Source: Mycobacterium fragae (GTDB lineage: Bacteria > Actinomycetota > Actinomycetes > Mycobacteriales > Mycobacteriaceae). From it: 64,000 bases of DNA. Both the position numbers and the translations under genes were made by a program. Location: the NCBI RefSeq assembly GCF_002102185.1, contig NZ_LQOW01000020.1, forward strand, positions 1-64,000. Reading direction: 5' to 3'. A model generated the notes under the pieces. It ran no database searches, was not told the origin of the DNA, and worked only from the letters and a program-made list of their open reading frames with translations. This document shows, in pieces, positions 11,453 through 20,603 of this stretch (positions are counted from its first letter, which is position 1; each line of letters opens with the position of its first letter).

Positions 11453-12205
11453 CTACCCCAAGTACTCCGACTCCAGCACCAGATCGCCGACCAGCGTCTG
11501 GTACTCGACGTGCGCCTTGTGTTCGACGGTGTTCCACAGCGTGCCCTGCTGCCGGCGCATGTATTCGCGGTACTTCGGCGCGCCGGGCACCTTGACGTTG
11601 TCGGCGACCACGATCGAGCCGGTATGCAGCCAGCCGCGGTCGAGGATGCTCTGCAAATCGGGCAGGTACGCGTCCTTGTCGTGGTCGAGGAACAAGAAAT
11701 CCAGGCCGCCGGCGGAAAAGCCGTACTCGCCCGCCAGCGCGTCGAGCGTGCGCCCGCCGTCGCCGATGGTGCCGACCACACACGTCACCCGGTCGGCGAC
11801 GCCGGCGTGCGCCCAGATCTGCCGGGCGTTGACGGCGTTGGCCTCGGCGAGCTCGACGGAGTACACCTTCGCGCTGGGCGCGGCCCGGGCGATCCGCAGT
11901 GCGCCGTAGCCGCAATACGTGCCCAGCTCGAGCGCCAGCTTCGGATCGGCGCGTCGGACCGCGGCGTCGAGCAGTGCGCCTTTCTCGTCGCCGACATTGA
12001 TCAGCATCGACTTCTCGTAGGCGAACCGGTCGATGGTGGCCAGCACGTCGTCGATATCGCCCGCCCGGGCGTGTTTCAGCACGTAGTCGACCGCCGCGGC
12101 CTCGCGCCCGTCACCGATCTGTCCGGTCTTGAGGATGTTTCGATTGCCGACCGCCATCCGCCACACCGACCACCGCAACAGGGGAATTCGCTGCTTCAGA
12201 CTCAT
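11453..12205 (-). CDS. Class I SAM-dependent O-methyltransferase (Rv1703c-like)
   Basis: A 250-residue protein of the catechol-O-methyltransferase type. Motif I is LALELGTYCGYGALRIA, the acidic SAM ribose-binding residue is in VYSVELAEANA, and the metal-binding region is LDFLFLDHDKDAYLPDL with VVADNV. This fits a Mg-dependent O-methyltransferase; the substrate is unknown, and Rv1703c is annotated only as a probable catechol methyltransferase. It converges on xerD with 25 bases between the stops and is divergent from the parA-like gene. The intervening M. tuberculosis genes (Rv1704c-Rv1707) are absent. Confidence 0.87.
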   Translation of the reverse strand: MSLKQRIPLLRWSVWRMAVGNRNILKTGQIGDGREAAAVDYVLKHARAGDIDDVLATIDRFAYEKSMLINVGDEKGALLDAAVRRADPKLALELGTYCGYGALRIARAAPSAKVYSVELAEANAVNARQIWAHAGVADRVTCVVGTIGDGGRTLDALAGEYGFSAGGLDFLFLDHDKDAYLPDLQSILDRGWLHTGSIVVADNVKVPGAPKYREYMRRQQGTLWNTVEHKAHVEYQTLVGDLVLESEYLG

Positions 12206-12286
12206 ATGGCATCACCCTAGTGGCCCGCATTGAATATTGGCTGGTTACGTTGCTGCGGGTCTGCCTGCGCGAGCGCGTATACCCGT

Positions 12287-12292
12287 TAGACT
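12287..12292 (+). promoter_or_regulatory. Candidate -10 element of the parA-scpAB-der operon
   Basis: TAGACT lies in the 148-base divergent gap between the methyltransferase and the ParA-like gene. It predicts an RNA start near 12299 and a leader of about 55 bases before ATG 12354. No clear -35 hexamer is seen at the right distance. Confidence 0.35.
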
Positions 12293-12353
12293 TTCCTGCG
12301 ATGTCCGCCATTTCCCGAACGCCTCACCGTTCGACACCGAGCCGCGACCGGGT

Positions 12354-13217
12354 ATGACTGGCGACGCCGACAGCGGCACCGGGGTCGGCCTGACCGGGCG
12401 GCCACCGCGGAAGATCCCCGAACCCAAGCCACGGACCGCGCACGGGCCGGCCAAGGTCGTCGCGATGTGCAACCAGAAGGGCGGCGTCGGCAAAACCACC
12501 TCGGCGATCAACCTGGGCGCCGCCCTGGCCGACTACGGTCGACGGGTGCTGCTGGTGGACATGGACCCGCAGGGCGCGCTGTCCGCCGGGCTGGGCGTGC
12601 CGCACTACGAGCTAGAGCACACCATCCACAACCTGCTGGTCGAGCCTCGGGTGTCGATCGACGACGTGCTGATCCACACCCGCGTCAAGCACATGGATCT
12701 GGTGCCCAGCAATATCGACCTGTCGGCCGCCGAGATCCAGCTGGTCAACGAGGTCGGTCGCGAGCAGACACTGGCCCGGGCGTTACATCCGGTGCTGGAC
12801 CGCTACGACTACGTGCTGATCGACTGCCAGCCATCGCTGGGCCTGCTTACCGTCAACGGTCTGGCCGGCTCTGACGGGGTGATCATCCCCACCGAATGCG
12901 AGTACTTCTCGCTGCGGGGTCTGGCGCTTTTGACCGACACGGTCGACAAGGTGCGCGACCGGCTCAACCCGAAGCTGGAGATCAGCGGCATCCTGATCAC
13001 CCGCTTCGACCCCCGCACGGTGAACTCCCGCGAGGTCATGACCCGGGTGCTGGAGCGCTTCGGCGATCTGGTGTTCGACACGGTCATCACCCGCACCGTC
13101 CGCTTCCCGGAAACCAGCGTCGCCGGCGAACCCATCACCACGTGGGCACCGAGATCGAGCGGCGCGCAGGCCTACCGCTCGCTGGCCCGCGAGGTCATCG
13201 ACCGGTTCGGCGCGTGA
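12354..13217 (+). CDS. ParA/Soj-family ATPase (Rv1708-like)
   Basis: A 287-residue deviant-Walker ATPase. QKGGVGKTTSAIN starts at residue 41, followed by LLVDMDPQGALSAGLG and YDYVLIDCQPSLGLLT. It is a paralogue of the segregation ParA and has no ParB beside it; instead it heads the scpA-scpB operon, which suggests a role in chromosome organisation with the condensin partners. ATG 12354 was chosen; the frame stays open to 12237, and a longer N-terminus (as in the 318-residue Rv1708) is possible. The first 35 residues are Gly/Pro/Arg rich. The stop overlaps scpA by GTGA. Confidence 0.85.
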   Translation: MTGDADSGTGVGLTGRPPRKIPEPKPRTAHGPAKVVAMCNQKGGVGKTTSAINLGAALADYGRRVLLVDMDPQGALSAGLGVPHYELEHTIHNLLVEPRVSIDDVLIHTRVKHMDLVPSNIDLSAAEIQLVNEVGREQTLARALHPVLDRYDYVLIDCQPSLGLLTVNGLAGSDGVIIPTECEYFSLRGLALLTDTVDKVRDRLNPKLEISGILITRFDPRTVNSREVMTRVLERFGDLVFDTVITRTVRFPETSVAGEPITTWAPRSSGAQAYRSLAREVIDRFGA

Positions 13218-14059
13218 CCAGTCCAAACACCGCGACCCAGAACGGCTTTCAGGTCAAGCTGACCAATTTCGAGGGGCCGTTCGACCTGCTGCTGCAGCTG
13301 ATCTTCGCGCACCGCCTCGACGTCACCGAGGTGGCGCTGCACCACGTCACCGACGAATTCATCGCCTACACCCGAGCGATCGGAGCGGAGCTCGAGCTGG
13401 AGGAGACCACCGCGTTCCTGGTGATCGCCGCGACGCTGCTCGACCTCAAAGCGGCGCGGCTGCTGCCGTCCGGGCAGGTCGAGGACGAGGAGGATCTGGC
13501 GCTGCTGGAGGTCCGCGACCTGCTGTTCGCCCGGCTGCTGCAGTACCGGGCGTTCAAGCACGTCGCCGAGATGTTCGCCGAGCTAGAGGCCGCCGCGTTG
13601 CGCAGCTACCCCCGCGCGGTGTCGCTGGAGGACCGGTTCGCCGACCTACTGCCCGAAGTCATGCTTGGCGTCGACGCCGAGCGGTTCGCTGAGATCGCGG
13701 CCATCGCGTTCACCCCGAGACCCGTGCCGACGGTGGCCACCGAACATCTGCACGAGCTGATGGTGTCGGTCCCCGAACAGGCCGAACAGTTGCTGTCGCT
13801 GCTGGCGGCCCGCGGCGCCGGGCAATGGGCGACGTTTGCCGAGCTGGTTGCCGACTGCCAAGCGTCGATCGAGATCGTCGGGCGCTTCCTGGCGCTGCTC
13901 GAACTGTATCGGGCCCGGGCGGTAGCATTCGACCAGTCAGAACCGCTTGGTGTGCTCCAGGTCTCGTGGACCGGAGAACGGCCGACCAGCGAAGACTTGC
14001 TGCAAACCGAGACGCTGGAAGCCCAACTCGAAGCGCCAGAAGTGCGAGAACCCTCATGA
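13214..14059 (+). CDS. scpA: Segregation and condensation protein A
   Basis: A 281-residue kleisin. The N-terminal signature FEGPFDLLLQLIFAHRLDV lies near residue 20. Then come the helical segment FLVIAATLLDLKAARLLP and a C-terminal winged-helix region that contacts the SMC head. With ScpB and SMC it forms the condensin that compacts and separates chromosomes. GTG 13214 overlaps the ParA-like stop by 4 bases and agrees with the start of the conserved region. The stop overlaps scpB by 4 bases. Confidence 0.93.
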   Translation: MTSPNTATQNGFQVKLTNFEGPFDLLLQLIFAHRLDVTEVALHHVTDEFIAYTRAIGAELELEETTAFLVIAATLLDLKAARLLPSGQVEDEEDLALLEVRDLLFARLLQYRAFKHVAEMFAELEAAALRSYPRAVSLEDRFADLLPEVMLGVDAERFAEIAAIAFTPRPVPTVATEHLHELMVSVPEQAEQLLSLLAARGAGQWATFAELVADCQASIEIVGRFLALLELYRARAVAFDQSEPLGVLQVSWTGERPTSEDLLQTETLEAQLEAPEVREPS

Positions 14060-14742
14060 GCGAAGAAATGCCCGACGCCGACCTCGGCATCAACGGCTCG
14101 GCGCAGGAGGAGCTCGACGACGCCGAACTGGGCTCGGTGCTCGAGGCACTGCTTCTGGTGGTCGACACCCCGGTGACCGTCGAGGCGTTGGCGGCGGCCA
14201 CCGAACAGCCGGCCTATCGGGTGGCCGCCAAATTGCGACTGATGGCGGACGCGCTCACCGAACGCGATAGCGGCATCGACGTGCGCGAGGCCGGAGGCGG
14301 ATGGCGGATGTACACCCGCGCCCGGTTCGCGCCCTACGTGGAGCGGCTGCTGCTGGACGGGTCCAGAACGAAGCTCACTCGGGCCGCCCTTGAGACACTC
14401 GCCGTGGTGGCCTACCGCCAACCCGTGACGCGGGCACGGGTCAGCGCCGTGCGGGGTGTAAACGTCGACGCCGTTATTCGCACGTTGCTGGCGCGTGGCC
14501 TGATCACCGAGGTCGGCACCGACCCGGACACGGGCGCGGTGACATTCGGCACGACGGAGCTGTTCTTGGAACGGCTGGGGTTGTCGTCGCTGGCCGATCT
14601 TCCGGATATCGCGCCGCTGCTTCCCGACGTCGACACGATCGACGACCTGAGCGAATCCCTGGACGCCGAGCCACGTTTCGTCAAACTCTCCGGCACGCCG
14701 GTGCCTGACCAGCCGATGTCCATCGACGTGGACCAGGAATGA
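14056..14742 (+). CDS. scpB: Segregation and condensation protein B
   Basis: A 228-residue ScpB with two winged-helix domains. The first holds LGSVLEALLLVVDTPVTVEALA; the second holds the conserved LETLAVVAYRQPVTRARVSAVRGVN region followed by GLITEVGTDPDTGAVTFGTT. It binds ScpA and bridges SMC heads. The acidic N- and C-terminal tails are ordinary for actinobacteria. The ATG overlaps the scpA stop, and the stop overlaps the pseudouridine synthase start (ATGATG). Confidence 0.93.
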   Translation: MSEEMPDADLGINGSAQEELDDAELGSVLEALLLVVDTPVTVEALAAATEQPAYRVAAKLRLMADALTERDSGIDVREAGGGWRMYTRARFAPYVERLLLDGSRTKLTRAALETLAVVAYRQPVTRARVSAVRGVNVDAVIRTLLARGLITEVGTDPDTGAVTFGTTELFLERLGLSSLADLPDIAPLLPDVDTIDDLSESLDAEPRFVKLSGTPVPDQPMSIDVDQE

Positions 14743-15494
14743 TGGTCCAGACCGGCGAGACCCACGGGGTGCGCCTGCAGAAAGTCTTGTCGCAGGCCGG
14801 GATTGCGTCGCGGCGGCTCGCGGAGAAGATGATCACCGACGGCCGTGTCGAGGTCGACGGCCGGCTGGTGACCGAACTGGGCACCAGGGTGGACCCCGAG
14901 GCGTCGGTGATCCGCGTCGACGGGGTGCGCGTGATCCTCGACGACTCGCTGGTCTATCTCGCATTGAACAAGCCGCGGGGCATGCACTCGACGATGTCGG
15001 ATGACCGTGGCCGGCCGTGCATCGGCGACCTGGTCGAACACCGGGTGCGGGGCAACCACAAGCTCTTTCATGTCGGGCGGCTGGACGCCGACACCGAGGG
15101 CTTGATCCTGCTGACCAACGACGGCGAGCTCGCGCACCGCCTCACGCACCCTTCCTACGAGGTGCCCAAGACGTACGTGGCGACGGTGGCCGGGTCGGTG
15201 CCGCGCGGGCTCGGCAGAAAACTGCGTGCCGGCATCGAGCTGGACGACGGGCCGGCTTCCGTCGACGATTTCGCTGTGGTCGACGCCATTCCCGGCAGGA
15301 CGCTGGTGCGGGTCACGCTGCACGAGGGACGCAAACGCGTTGTGCGCCGGCTGCTGGCGGCCGCCGGATTTCCGGTGCAGGCACTGGTCCGTACCGACAT
15401 CGGCGCGGTGTCGCTGGGTGAGCAGCGGCCGGGCAGCATCCGCGCATTGGGCCGCAACGAGATCGGGGACCTGTACAAAGCGGTAGGGCTGTGA
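14739..15494 (+). CDS. rluB: 23S rRNA pseudouridine synthase, RluB family (Rv1711)
   Basis: A 251-residue RsuA/RluB-type enzyme. An S4 domain comes first ([20 protein letters not shown]), then the catalytic domain with the aspartate in [19 protein letters not shown] and the conserved [10 protein letters not shown] motif. It converts uridine to pseudouridine in large-subunit rRNA; the exact site is inferred. Two tandem ATGs (14739, 14742) are possible starts, and the first overlaps scpB by 4 bases. The stop overlaps cmk by GTGA. Confidence 0.92.
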   Translation: MMVQTGETHGVRLQKVLSQAGIASRRLAEKMITDGRVEVDGRLVTELGTRVDPEASVIRVDGVRVILDDSLVYLALNKPRGMHSTMSDDRGRPCIGDLVEHRVRGNHKLFHVGRLDADTEGLILLTNDGELAHRLTHPSYEVPKTYVATVAGSVPRGLGRKLRAGIELDDGPASVDDFAVVDAIPGRTLVRVTLHEGRKRVVRRLLAAAGFPVQALVRTDIGAVSLGEQRPGSIRALGRNEIGDLYKAVGL

Positions 15495-16177
15495 CGGGCT
15501 CGACAGTCGTCGCGGTGGACGGCCCGGCGGGAACCGGAAAGTCCTCGGTGTCAAGGGGATTGGCGCGCGCACTGGGTGCGCGGTACGTGGATACGGGGGC
15601 CATGTACCGCATCGTGACGCTGGCGGTGTTGCGCGCCGGGATCGACCCATCCGACGCGGCGGCCGTCGGCGCCGCCGCGGAGGCGGTGCAATTGTCGGTC
15701 GGCTCGGACCCCGACGTGGATCGCTGTTATCTTGCCGGGGAAGACGTTTCGGCGGAGATCCGCCGTGACGAGGTCACCCAGGCCGTCTCGGCCGTGTCGT
15801 CGGTTCCCGCCGTGCGGGCCCGGCTCGTCGAATTGCAGCGGACGTTGGCTCGCGGTCCGGGCAACGTCGTCGTGGAAGGCCGCGATATCGGGACCGTCGT
15901 GCTGCCCGACGCCGACGTGAAGTTCTTCCTGACGGCCTCGGCCGAGACCCGGGCACGGCGGCGCAACGATCAGAACGTCGCCGCCGGGTTACCCGACGAC
16001 TACGACGCCGTTCTGGCCGACGTGCGTCGGCGCGACCACCTGGATTCGACGCGAGCGGTCTCGCCGCTGCGCGCCGCGTCGGATGCGCTGGTTGTCGACA
16101 CCAGCGAGATGACCGAGGCCGAGGTGATCGCACACCTGCTGTCGCTGGTGAAGCAGCGAAGCGAGGCGATTCGGTGA
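15491..16177 (+). CDS. cmk: Cytidylate kinase
   Basis: A 228-residue CMP/dCMP kinase. The P-loop is [17 protein letters not shown] near the N-terminus, followed by the [13 protein letters not shown] motif and the conserved [20 protein letters not shown] segment. It phosphorylates CMP and dCMP to diphosphates, downstream of the CTP synthase product flow. GTG 15491 overlaps the rluB stop. Its own stop overlaps der by 4 bases; cmk-der pairing is conserved in actinobacteria. Confidence 0.95.
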   Translation: MTGSTVVAVDGPAGTGKSSVSRGLARALGARYVDTGAMYRIVTLAVLRAGIDPSDAAAVGAAAEAVQLSVGSDPDVDRCYLAGEDVSAEIRRDEVTQAVSAVSSVPAVRARLVELQRTLARGPGNVVVEGRDIGTVVLPDADVKFFLTASAETRARRRNDQNVAAGLPDDYDAVLADVRRRDHLDSTRAVSPLRAASDALVVDTSEMTEAEVIAHLLSLVKQRSEAIR

Positions 16178-17577
16178 GCCAGGATGGCATCTGGACGGAC
16201 GAAAGCGATTGGGAATCAGTCGAGTTCGTCGAGCCAACCGCGGACGAGGCCGCTGGCCCACCGCCGGTGGTCGCGGTGGTGGGCCGGCCGAATGTCGGCA
16301 AGTCCACGCTGGTCAACCGGATCCTGGGCCGCCGCGAGGCGGTGGTCCAGGATGTTCCGGGCGTCACCCGTGACCGGGTGTCCTACGACGCGCTGTGGAC
16401 CGGGCGCCGGTTCGTCGTTCAGGACACCGGCGGCTGGGAGCCGGACGCCAAGGGTTTGCAGCAACTGGTGGCCGAGCAGGCGTCGGTGGCCATGCGCACC
16501 GCCGACGCGGTGATTCTCGTGGTCGACGCGGTGATGGGCGCGACCGCCGGTGACGAGGCGGCCGCGCGCATCCTGCGCCGGTCCGGTAAGCCGGTGTTCT
16601 TGGCCGCCAACAAAGTTGACAGCGAGAAGGGTGAAGCGGACGCGGCCGCGCTGTGGTCCTTGGGGCTTGGGGAACCGTATGCGATCAGCGCGATGCACGG
16701 TCGCGGGGTGGCCGATCTGCTCGACGAAGTGGTCGCCGCGCTGCCCGAGGTGGCGGAGTCGGCCTCGGCCGAGGGCGGCCCGCGCAGGGTGGCACTGGTC
16801 GGCAAACCCAACGTCGGCAAGAGTTCGCTGCTGAACCGGCTGGCCGGCGATCAACGCTCGGTGGTGCACGAAGTCGGCGGCACCACAGTCGATCCGGTGG
16901 ACTCGCTGATCGAGATGGATGGCAAGGTCTGGCGTTTCGTCGACACCGCAGGGTTGCGCCGCAAGGTCGGTCAGGCCAGCGGGCACGAGTATTACGCGTC
17001 GGTGCGGACACATGGCGCCATCGATGCCGCCGAGGTGGTGATCGTGCTGATCGACGCCTCGGTGCCGCTGACCGAGCAGGATCAGCGGGTGCTGTCGATG
17101 GTCATCGAGGCGGGCCGGGCATTGGTGTTGGCGTTCAACAAGTGGGATCTGGTCGACGAGGACCGGCGCTACCTGCTGGAGCGCGAGATCGACCGGGAGC
17201 TGGTGCAGGTGCGCTGGGCGCAGCGAGTCAACATCTCCGCGAAGACCGGCCGCGCGGTGCAGAAGCTGGTGCCCGCGCTGGAGCGTGCACTGGCGTCGTG
17301 GGACACCCGGATCAGCACCGGTCGGCTGAACGCGTGGATCAAGGAAGTCGTTGCCGCGACACCGCCACCGGTGCGCGGTGGCAGGCAGCCGCGGATCCTG
17401 TTTGCCACCCAGGCCACCGCCCGACCGCCGACGTTCGTGCTGTTCACCACCGGCTTCTTGGAGGCCGGTTATCGCCGGTTCCTGGAGCGACGGCTGCGCG
17501 AGACGTTCGGCTTCGCGGGCAGCCCGATCCGAATCAACGTGCGGGTCCGCGAGAAGAGGGGCGCCAAGTCCCGCTAA
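16174..17577 (+). CDS. der: Ribosome-biogenesis GTPase Der (EngA)
   Basis: A 467-residue tandem GTPase. The first G domain has GRPNVGKS at 37-44, DTGG (83-86) and NKVD (147-150); the second has GKPNVGKS at 210-217, DTAG and NKWD. A C-terminal KH-like domain ends in [10 protein letters not shown]. It binds the 50S subunit and acts in its assembly. GTG 16174 overlaps cmk, and the first 30 residues are an acidic mycobacterial extension. It is the last gene of the six-gene overlapping run. Confidence 0.96.
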   Translation: MSQDGIWTDESDWESVEFVEPTADEAAGPPPVVAVVGRPNVGKSTLVNRILGRREAVVQDVPGVTRDRVSYDALWTGRRFVVQDTGGWEPDAKGLQQLVAEQASVAMRTADAVILVVDAVMGATAGDEAAARILRRSGKPVFLAANKVDSEKGEADAAALWSLGLGEPYAISAMHGRGVADLLDEVVAALPEVAESASAEGGPRRVALVGKPNVGKSSLLNRLAGDQRSVVHEVGGTTVDPVDSLIEMDGKVWRFVDTAGLRRKVGQASGHEYYASVRTHGAIDAAEVVIVLIDASVPLTEQDQRVLSMVIEAGRALVLAFNKWDLVDEDRRYLLEREIDRELVQVRWAQRVNISAKTGRAVQKLVPALERALASWDTRISTGRLNAWIKEVVAATPPPVRGGRQPRILFATQATARPPTFVLFTTGFLEAGYRRFLERRLRETFGFAGSPIRINVRVREKRGAKSR

Positions 17578-17598
17578 GAGCGTCAGATTCGTGGTCGA

Positions 17599-17604
17599 TA
17601 GGGT
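17599..17604 (+). promoter_or_regulatory. -10 element for a leaderless transcript of the TauE-like gene
   Basis: TAGGGT ends 6 bases before the GTG at 17611, so the first transcribed base is expected to be the G of the start codon. No Shine-Dalgarno sequence is present in the gap, which agrees with a leaderless mRNA. Confidence 0.55.
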
Positions 17605-17610
17605 CTTTCG

Positions 17611-18393
17611 GTGCCCGTATCACACGCGTTCGTGATCGTCTTGGCGGGCTTCGGGGCGGGAGCGATCAACGCCGTGGTTGGGTCGGGCACGTTGATCACG
17701 TTTCCCACGCTTGTCGCCCTGGGTTATCCGCCGGTGACGTCGACGATGTCCAACGCGGTCGGCTTGGTGGCGGGCAGCACGACGGGAACCTGGGGCTACC
17801 GGCGTGAGCTGCGCGGTCAATGGAACCGACTGCGTTGGCAGCTGCCGGCGTCGTTGGCCGGCGCTGGCCTCGGTGCCTGGCTGCTGCTGCATCTTCCGGA
17901 GCAGGTGTTCGCCGACGTGGTGCCGGTGCTGCTGATCGCCGCCCTGATCCTGGTGGTGATCGGGCCGTGGATTCAAACGTGGGCGCGGGAGCGAGCTGAA
18001 CGAGAGGGCCGCTCCGCTCACCACGTGTCGCCGCGACGGATGGCCGCGTTGGTGGCGAGCACATTCGCGATCGGCGTCTACGGCGGCTATTTCACTGCGG
18101 CGCAAGGCATCCTGCTGGTCGGTGCCATGGGCGCGCTGCTGCCCGAATCGGTGCAGCGGATGAACGCGGCGAAGAATCTGGCGACACTGCTTGTGAACAT
18201 TGTTGCTGCGCTGGCCTACACGTTGGTGGCCTTCGACAGGATCAGCTGGCAGGTGGCGGGTCTCATCGCGACTGGCTCGCTGATCGGGGGTTGGCTGGGT
18301 GCCCACTACGGTCGTCGGCTGTCGCCGTATGCACTCCGCACCGCGATCGTCGTCGTCGGTCTCATCGGGCTCTACCGGTTATTGACCGTGTAG
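17611..18393 (+). CDS. TauE/SafE-family membrane exporter
   Basis: A 260-residue polytopic membrane protein with about seven to eight hydrophobic helices and the paired family repeats: GAGAINAVVGSGTLITFPTL near the N-terminus and GVYGGYFTAAQGILL in the second half. TauE/SafE proteins export sulfite or sulfoacetate-like organosulfur anions; the substrate here is unknown. The start is fixed by the upstream -10 element (leaderless GTG). It follows der by 33 bases but has its own promoter and is not part of the Rv1713 region in M. tuberculosis. Confidence 0.85.
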   Translation: MPVSHAFVIVLAGFGAGAINAVVGSGTLITFPTLVALGYPPVTSTMSNAVGLVAGSTTGTWGYRRELRGQWNRLRWQLPASLAGAGLGAWLLLHLPEQVFADVVPVLLIAALILVVIGPWIQTWARERAEREGRSAHHVSPRRMAALVASTFAIGVYGGYFTAAQGILLVGAMGALLPESVQRMNAAKNLATLLVNIVAALAYTLVAFDRISWQVAGLIATGSLIGGWLGAHYGRRLSPYALRTAIVVVGLIGLYRLLTV

Positions 18394-18409
18394 CGGGCCC
18401 TATTCGCGG

Positions 18410-19066
18410 TCAGCCCTGTTGGACGACGTTCGAGTCGCCGGTTTTGGTGACGCTCGGTGAGCCCGAATGGAAGGTGACGTGGTTGTTGAAGCCGGAGGCT
18501 TCGATGGTGTCTGCGGCATCCACAGTCACGGAGTTCTGCACGCCGAGCACTGTGAGCCTGGCGCAATGACCGCTGATCACAACGGTGTTGGAAATCCCGT
18601 TCACGACGACCGCGCTTTTGTTGCAGACCATGTTCTTGTTCTCGTTCATGCCGGAGACGGTGAGGTTGCCACCCGGCGGCGGTACGGATTGCGTAGGCTC
18701 CTGAGTTCCGTTGGGGCCCAGGCTATTCGGTGCGACGCTGGGGGAGGGGGACAGGGTGACAAAGCCGCCGCGAGAAATGCGGTGCGCGCTGTGGGCGGCG
18801 ATGCCGCCGACGAGGGATACCATGCCGATGACGAAGAACGTGGCCAACATCCACCACACCCGCGTGGACGACGGTGATCTCGGCGAGGTCCCGGGGAACG
18901 GCCCGCCGTAGTTGTACGGTTCCGGCGTCGGCGGGAGCGGCGGGCTGGCTGGGTTGGCGTAACCGCCCGGCGGCTGGGTACCGCCGAGTTCGGAGGCGCG
19001 TGCCGTGTCGGCCAGGGGGCGCTCCAGCTCCCGAATCCTGGCCTCCGGGTCATCCTGAGGATCCAT
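18410..19066 (-). CDS. Membrane-anchored DUF3060 protein
   Basis: A 218-residue protein. A short charged helix (DDPEARIRELERPLADTARA) is followed by a Pro/Gly-rich cytoplasmic stretch, one membrane helix (about 70-92, WWMLATFFVIGMVSLVGGIAA), a linker, and an extracellular beta-rich DUF3060-type domain with repeated Val/Asn strands (VVVNGISNTVVISGHC, LTVLGVQNSVTVDAADTIEA). Two Cys may form a disulfide. Such domains are common in mycobacterial envelope proteins, but no function is known. ATG 19066 is preceded by an in-frame TTG, not used. It converges on the TauE gene and is divergent from the reductase gene. Confidence 0.82.
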   Translation of the reverse strand: MDPQDDPEARIRELERPLADTARASELGGTQPPGGYANPASPPLPPTPEPYNYGGPFPGTSPRSPSSTRVWWMLATFFVIGMVSLVGGIAAHSAHRISRGGFVTLSPSPSVAPNSLGPNGTQEPTQSVPPPGGNLTVSGMNENKNMVCNKSAVVVNGISNTVVISGHCARLTVLGVQNSVTVDAADTIEASGFNNHVTFHSGSPSVTKTGDSNVVQQG

Positions 19067-19133
19067 CAACCGATGCTCCCATACCGAATCGCGGCGAATA
19101 TGGCAATCCCTTAAGTGGTTTCGGCGGTTTCGG

Positions 19134-19139
19134 TAGTTT
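19134..19139 (+). promoter_or_regulatory. -10 element for a leaderless transcript of the MDR reductase
   Basis: TAGTTT ends 7 bases before GTG 19147. The element lies inside three tandem 9-base units of the form G-T/C-G/A-GTTTCG (19115-19141). No Shine-Dalgarno sequence is present. Confidence 0.5.
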
Positions 19140-19146
19140 CGGCGTC

Positions 19147-20166
19147 GTGCCCGACTTAACCAACCGCCAGATTCTGCTGCGGCGTCGCCCGACCGGGCTG
19201 GTGCAGCCCGATGACACCGAGCTGGTCACCGCGCAAGCACCCGAACCCGGTGAGGGTGAGGCGCTGCTGCGCACCACCTACGTCGGTATCGATGCCGCGG
19301 CCCGCACCTGGCTCGACGACCAGCAGGGCTACCTGCCGCCGGTGCAGCTCGGCGAGGTCATCCGGGCGGCGGGGATCGGTGAGGTGGTGTCGTCGCGCTG
19401 CGACGCCTACGCCGTCGGCGACGTGGTCACCACCCTGACCGGCTTCCAGGAGTATGTGATCATCAGCGACGACGTCTTCAGCACACCGATCCCGGGCGAG
19501 GATGACCAGCTGGCGATCATGTCGGTTTACGGCCCGACCGGTGCCACGGCGTACTTCGGGATGACCGACATCGGCCGGCCCCAGCCAGGGGAGACGGTGG
19601 TGGTTTCGGCGGCGGCGGGCGCCACCGGATCGGTGGCCGGCCAGATCGCCAAGATCGCCGGAGCCCGGGTGGTCGGCATTGCGGGCGGCCCGCAGAAGTG
19701 CCGGGCGGTTGTCGAGGACTTCGGATTCGATGCGTGTATCGACTACAAGAACGATGACCTGGCGGCCGCGCTCAAAGAACACTGCCCGCGACGCGTCGAC
19801 GTCTACTTCGACAACGTCGGCGGGGCGATCCTCGACGCGGTGCTGGGCCGGCTCGCCCCCAAGGCGCGGGTCGTACTCTGCGGCGTGATCTCCAGCTATC
19901 TGACCGGTGAGCATCCCGGGCCGGCCAACTACGTAAACCTGCTGTCCAAAACCGCGTTGATGCAGGGATTCAACGCGCTCGACCAGTGGGGCCGCTTCGA
20001 CGAGGCGTTCGCCCATCTTCGCCAGTGGGAGGCCGAGGGACGGCTCCGACACCGGCAGACCATCTTCGAGGGCATCGAATCGTGCGTCGACGCGCTCAAC
20101 GGACTGTTCACCGGGGCCAACATCGGAAAGACGCTGGTCAAGATCAGCGAGCCGACGTCGGCCTGA
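19147..20166 (+). CDS. NADP-dependent medium-chain reductase (PTGR/CurA type)
   Basis: A 339-residue zinc-independent medium-chain dehydrogenase/reductase. The Rossmann signature is VVVSAAAGATGSVAGQIAKIAGARVVGIAGG, with YFDNVGG and GVISSY in the cofactor domain, characteristic of prostaglandin/2-alkenal reductases that reduce alpha,beta-unsaturated ketones with NADPH. GTG 19147 matches the family N-terminus (NRQILLRRRPTG) and sits at the predicted RNA start. The frame is open upstream to 18874, but that part overlaps the DUF3060 gene and looks non-coding. Confidence 0.9.
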   Translation: MPDLTNRQILLRRRPTGLVQPDDTELVTAQAPEPGEGEALLRTTYVGIDAAARTWLDDQQGYLPPVQLGEVIRAAGIGEVVSSRCDAYAVGDVVTTLTGFQEYVIISDDVFSTPIPGEDDQLAIMSVYGPTGATAYFGMTDIGRPQPGETVVVSAAAGATGSVAGQIAKIAGARVVGIAGGPQKCRAVVEDFGFDACIDYKNDDLAAALKEHCPRRVDVYFDNVGGAILDAVLGRLAPKARVVLCGVISSYLTGEHPGPANYVNLLSKTALMQGFNALDQWGRFDEAFAHLRQWEAEGRLRHRQTIFEGIESCVDALNGLFTGANIGKTLVKISEPTSA

Positions 20167-20187
20167 AACCGCTTGGGGCAGTTCGGT

Positions 20188-20598
20188 TCAGGTCAACTGC
20201 TGGATGCGGATCAGGTTGCCCGCGGGGTCGCGGACGGCGCAGTCGCGGATGCCGTAGGGCTGGTCGGTCGGCTCCTGGACGATGTCGACATCATTTGCCT
20301 GCAGCTGCTCGAAGGTCGCGTCGAGATCCTTGGTGGCCAGCAGCAGCATGGCGTAGGTGCCCTTGGCCATCATCTCGGCGATGGTGCGGCGCTCGTCGTC
20401 GGTGATCCCGGGGTTGGCGGCCGGCGGGTTCAGCACGATGGACGTGCCGGGCTGGTTGGGCGGGCCGACGGTGATCCAGCGCATCTTGCCTTTGCCGACG
20501 TCGAGGCGAACCTCGAAGCCCAGAGTGTCGCGGTAGAACGCCAGCGAGGCGTCCGGGTCGTCGTGCGGGAGGAAGCTGGAGTGAATGCTGATGTCCAT
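20188..20598 (-). CDS. Glyoxalase/bleomycin-resistance-like dioxygenase-fold protein
   Basis: A 136-residue VOC-fold protein with two beta-alpha-beta-beta-beta modules: SFLPHDDPDASLAFYRDTLGFEV at the start and IRDCAVRDPAGNLIRIQQ at the end. Metal-ligand-like positions (His near the N-terminus, Asp/Arg near the end) are kept. The substrate is unknown. It starts 5 bases after the AraC regulator stop, so the two form an operon and the regulator probably controls it. Confidence 0.88.
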   Translation of the reverse strand: MDISIHSSFLPHDDPDASLAFYRDTLGFEVRLDVGKGKMRWITVGPPNQPGTSIVLNPPAANPGITDDERRTIAEMMAKGTYAMLLLATKDLDATFEQLQANDVDIVQEPTDQPYGIRDCAVRDPAGNLIRIQQLT

Positions 20599-20603
20599 GG
20601 CGG

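Noticed and set aside
19115..19141. Tandem GTTTCG units as a CRISPR-like array
   Set aside because: Units are only 9 bases with no spacers. No CRISPR array or cas gene was seen anywhere in the window.
18874..19146. N-terminal extension of the MDR reductase
   Set aside because: It overlaps the DUF3060 gene antisense, and the family N-terminus begins at GTG 19147, where a -10 element also fits.
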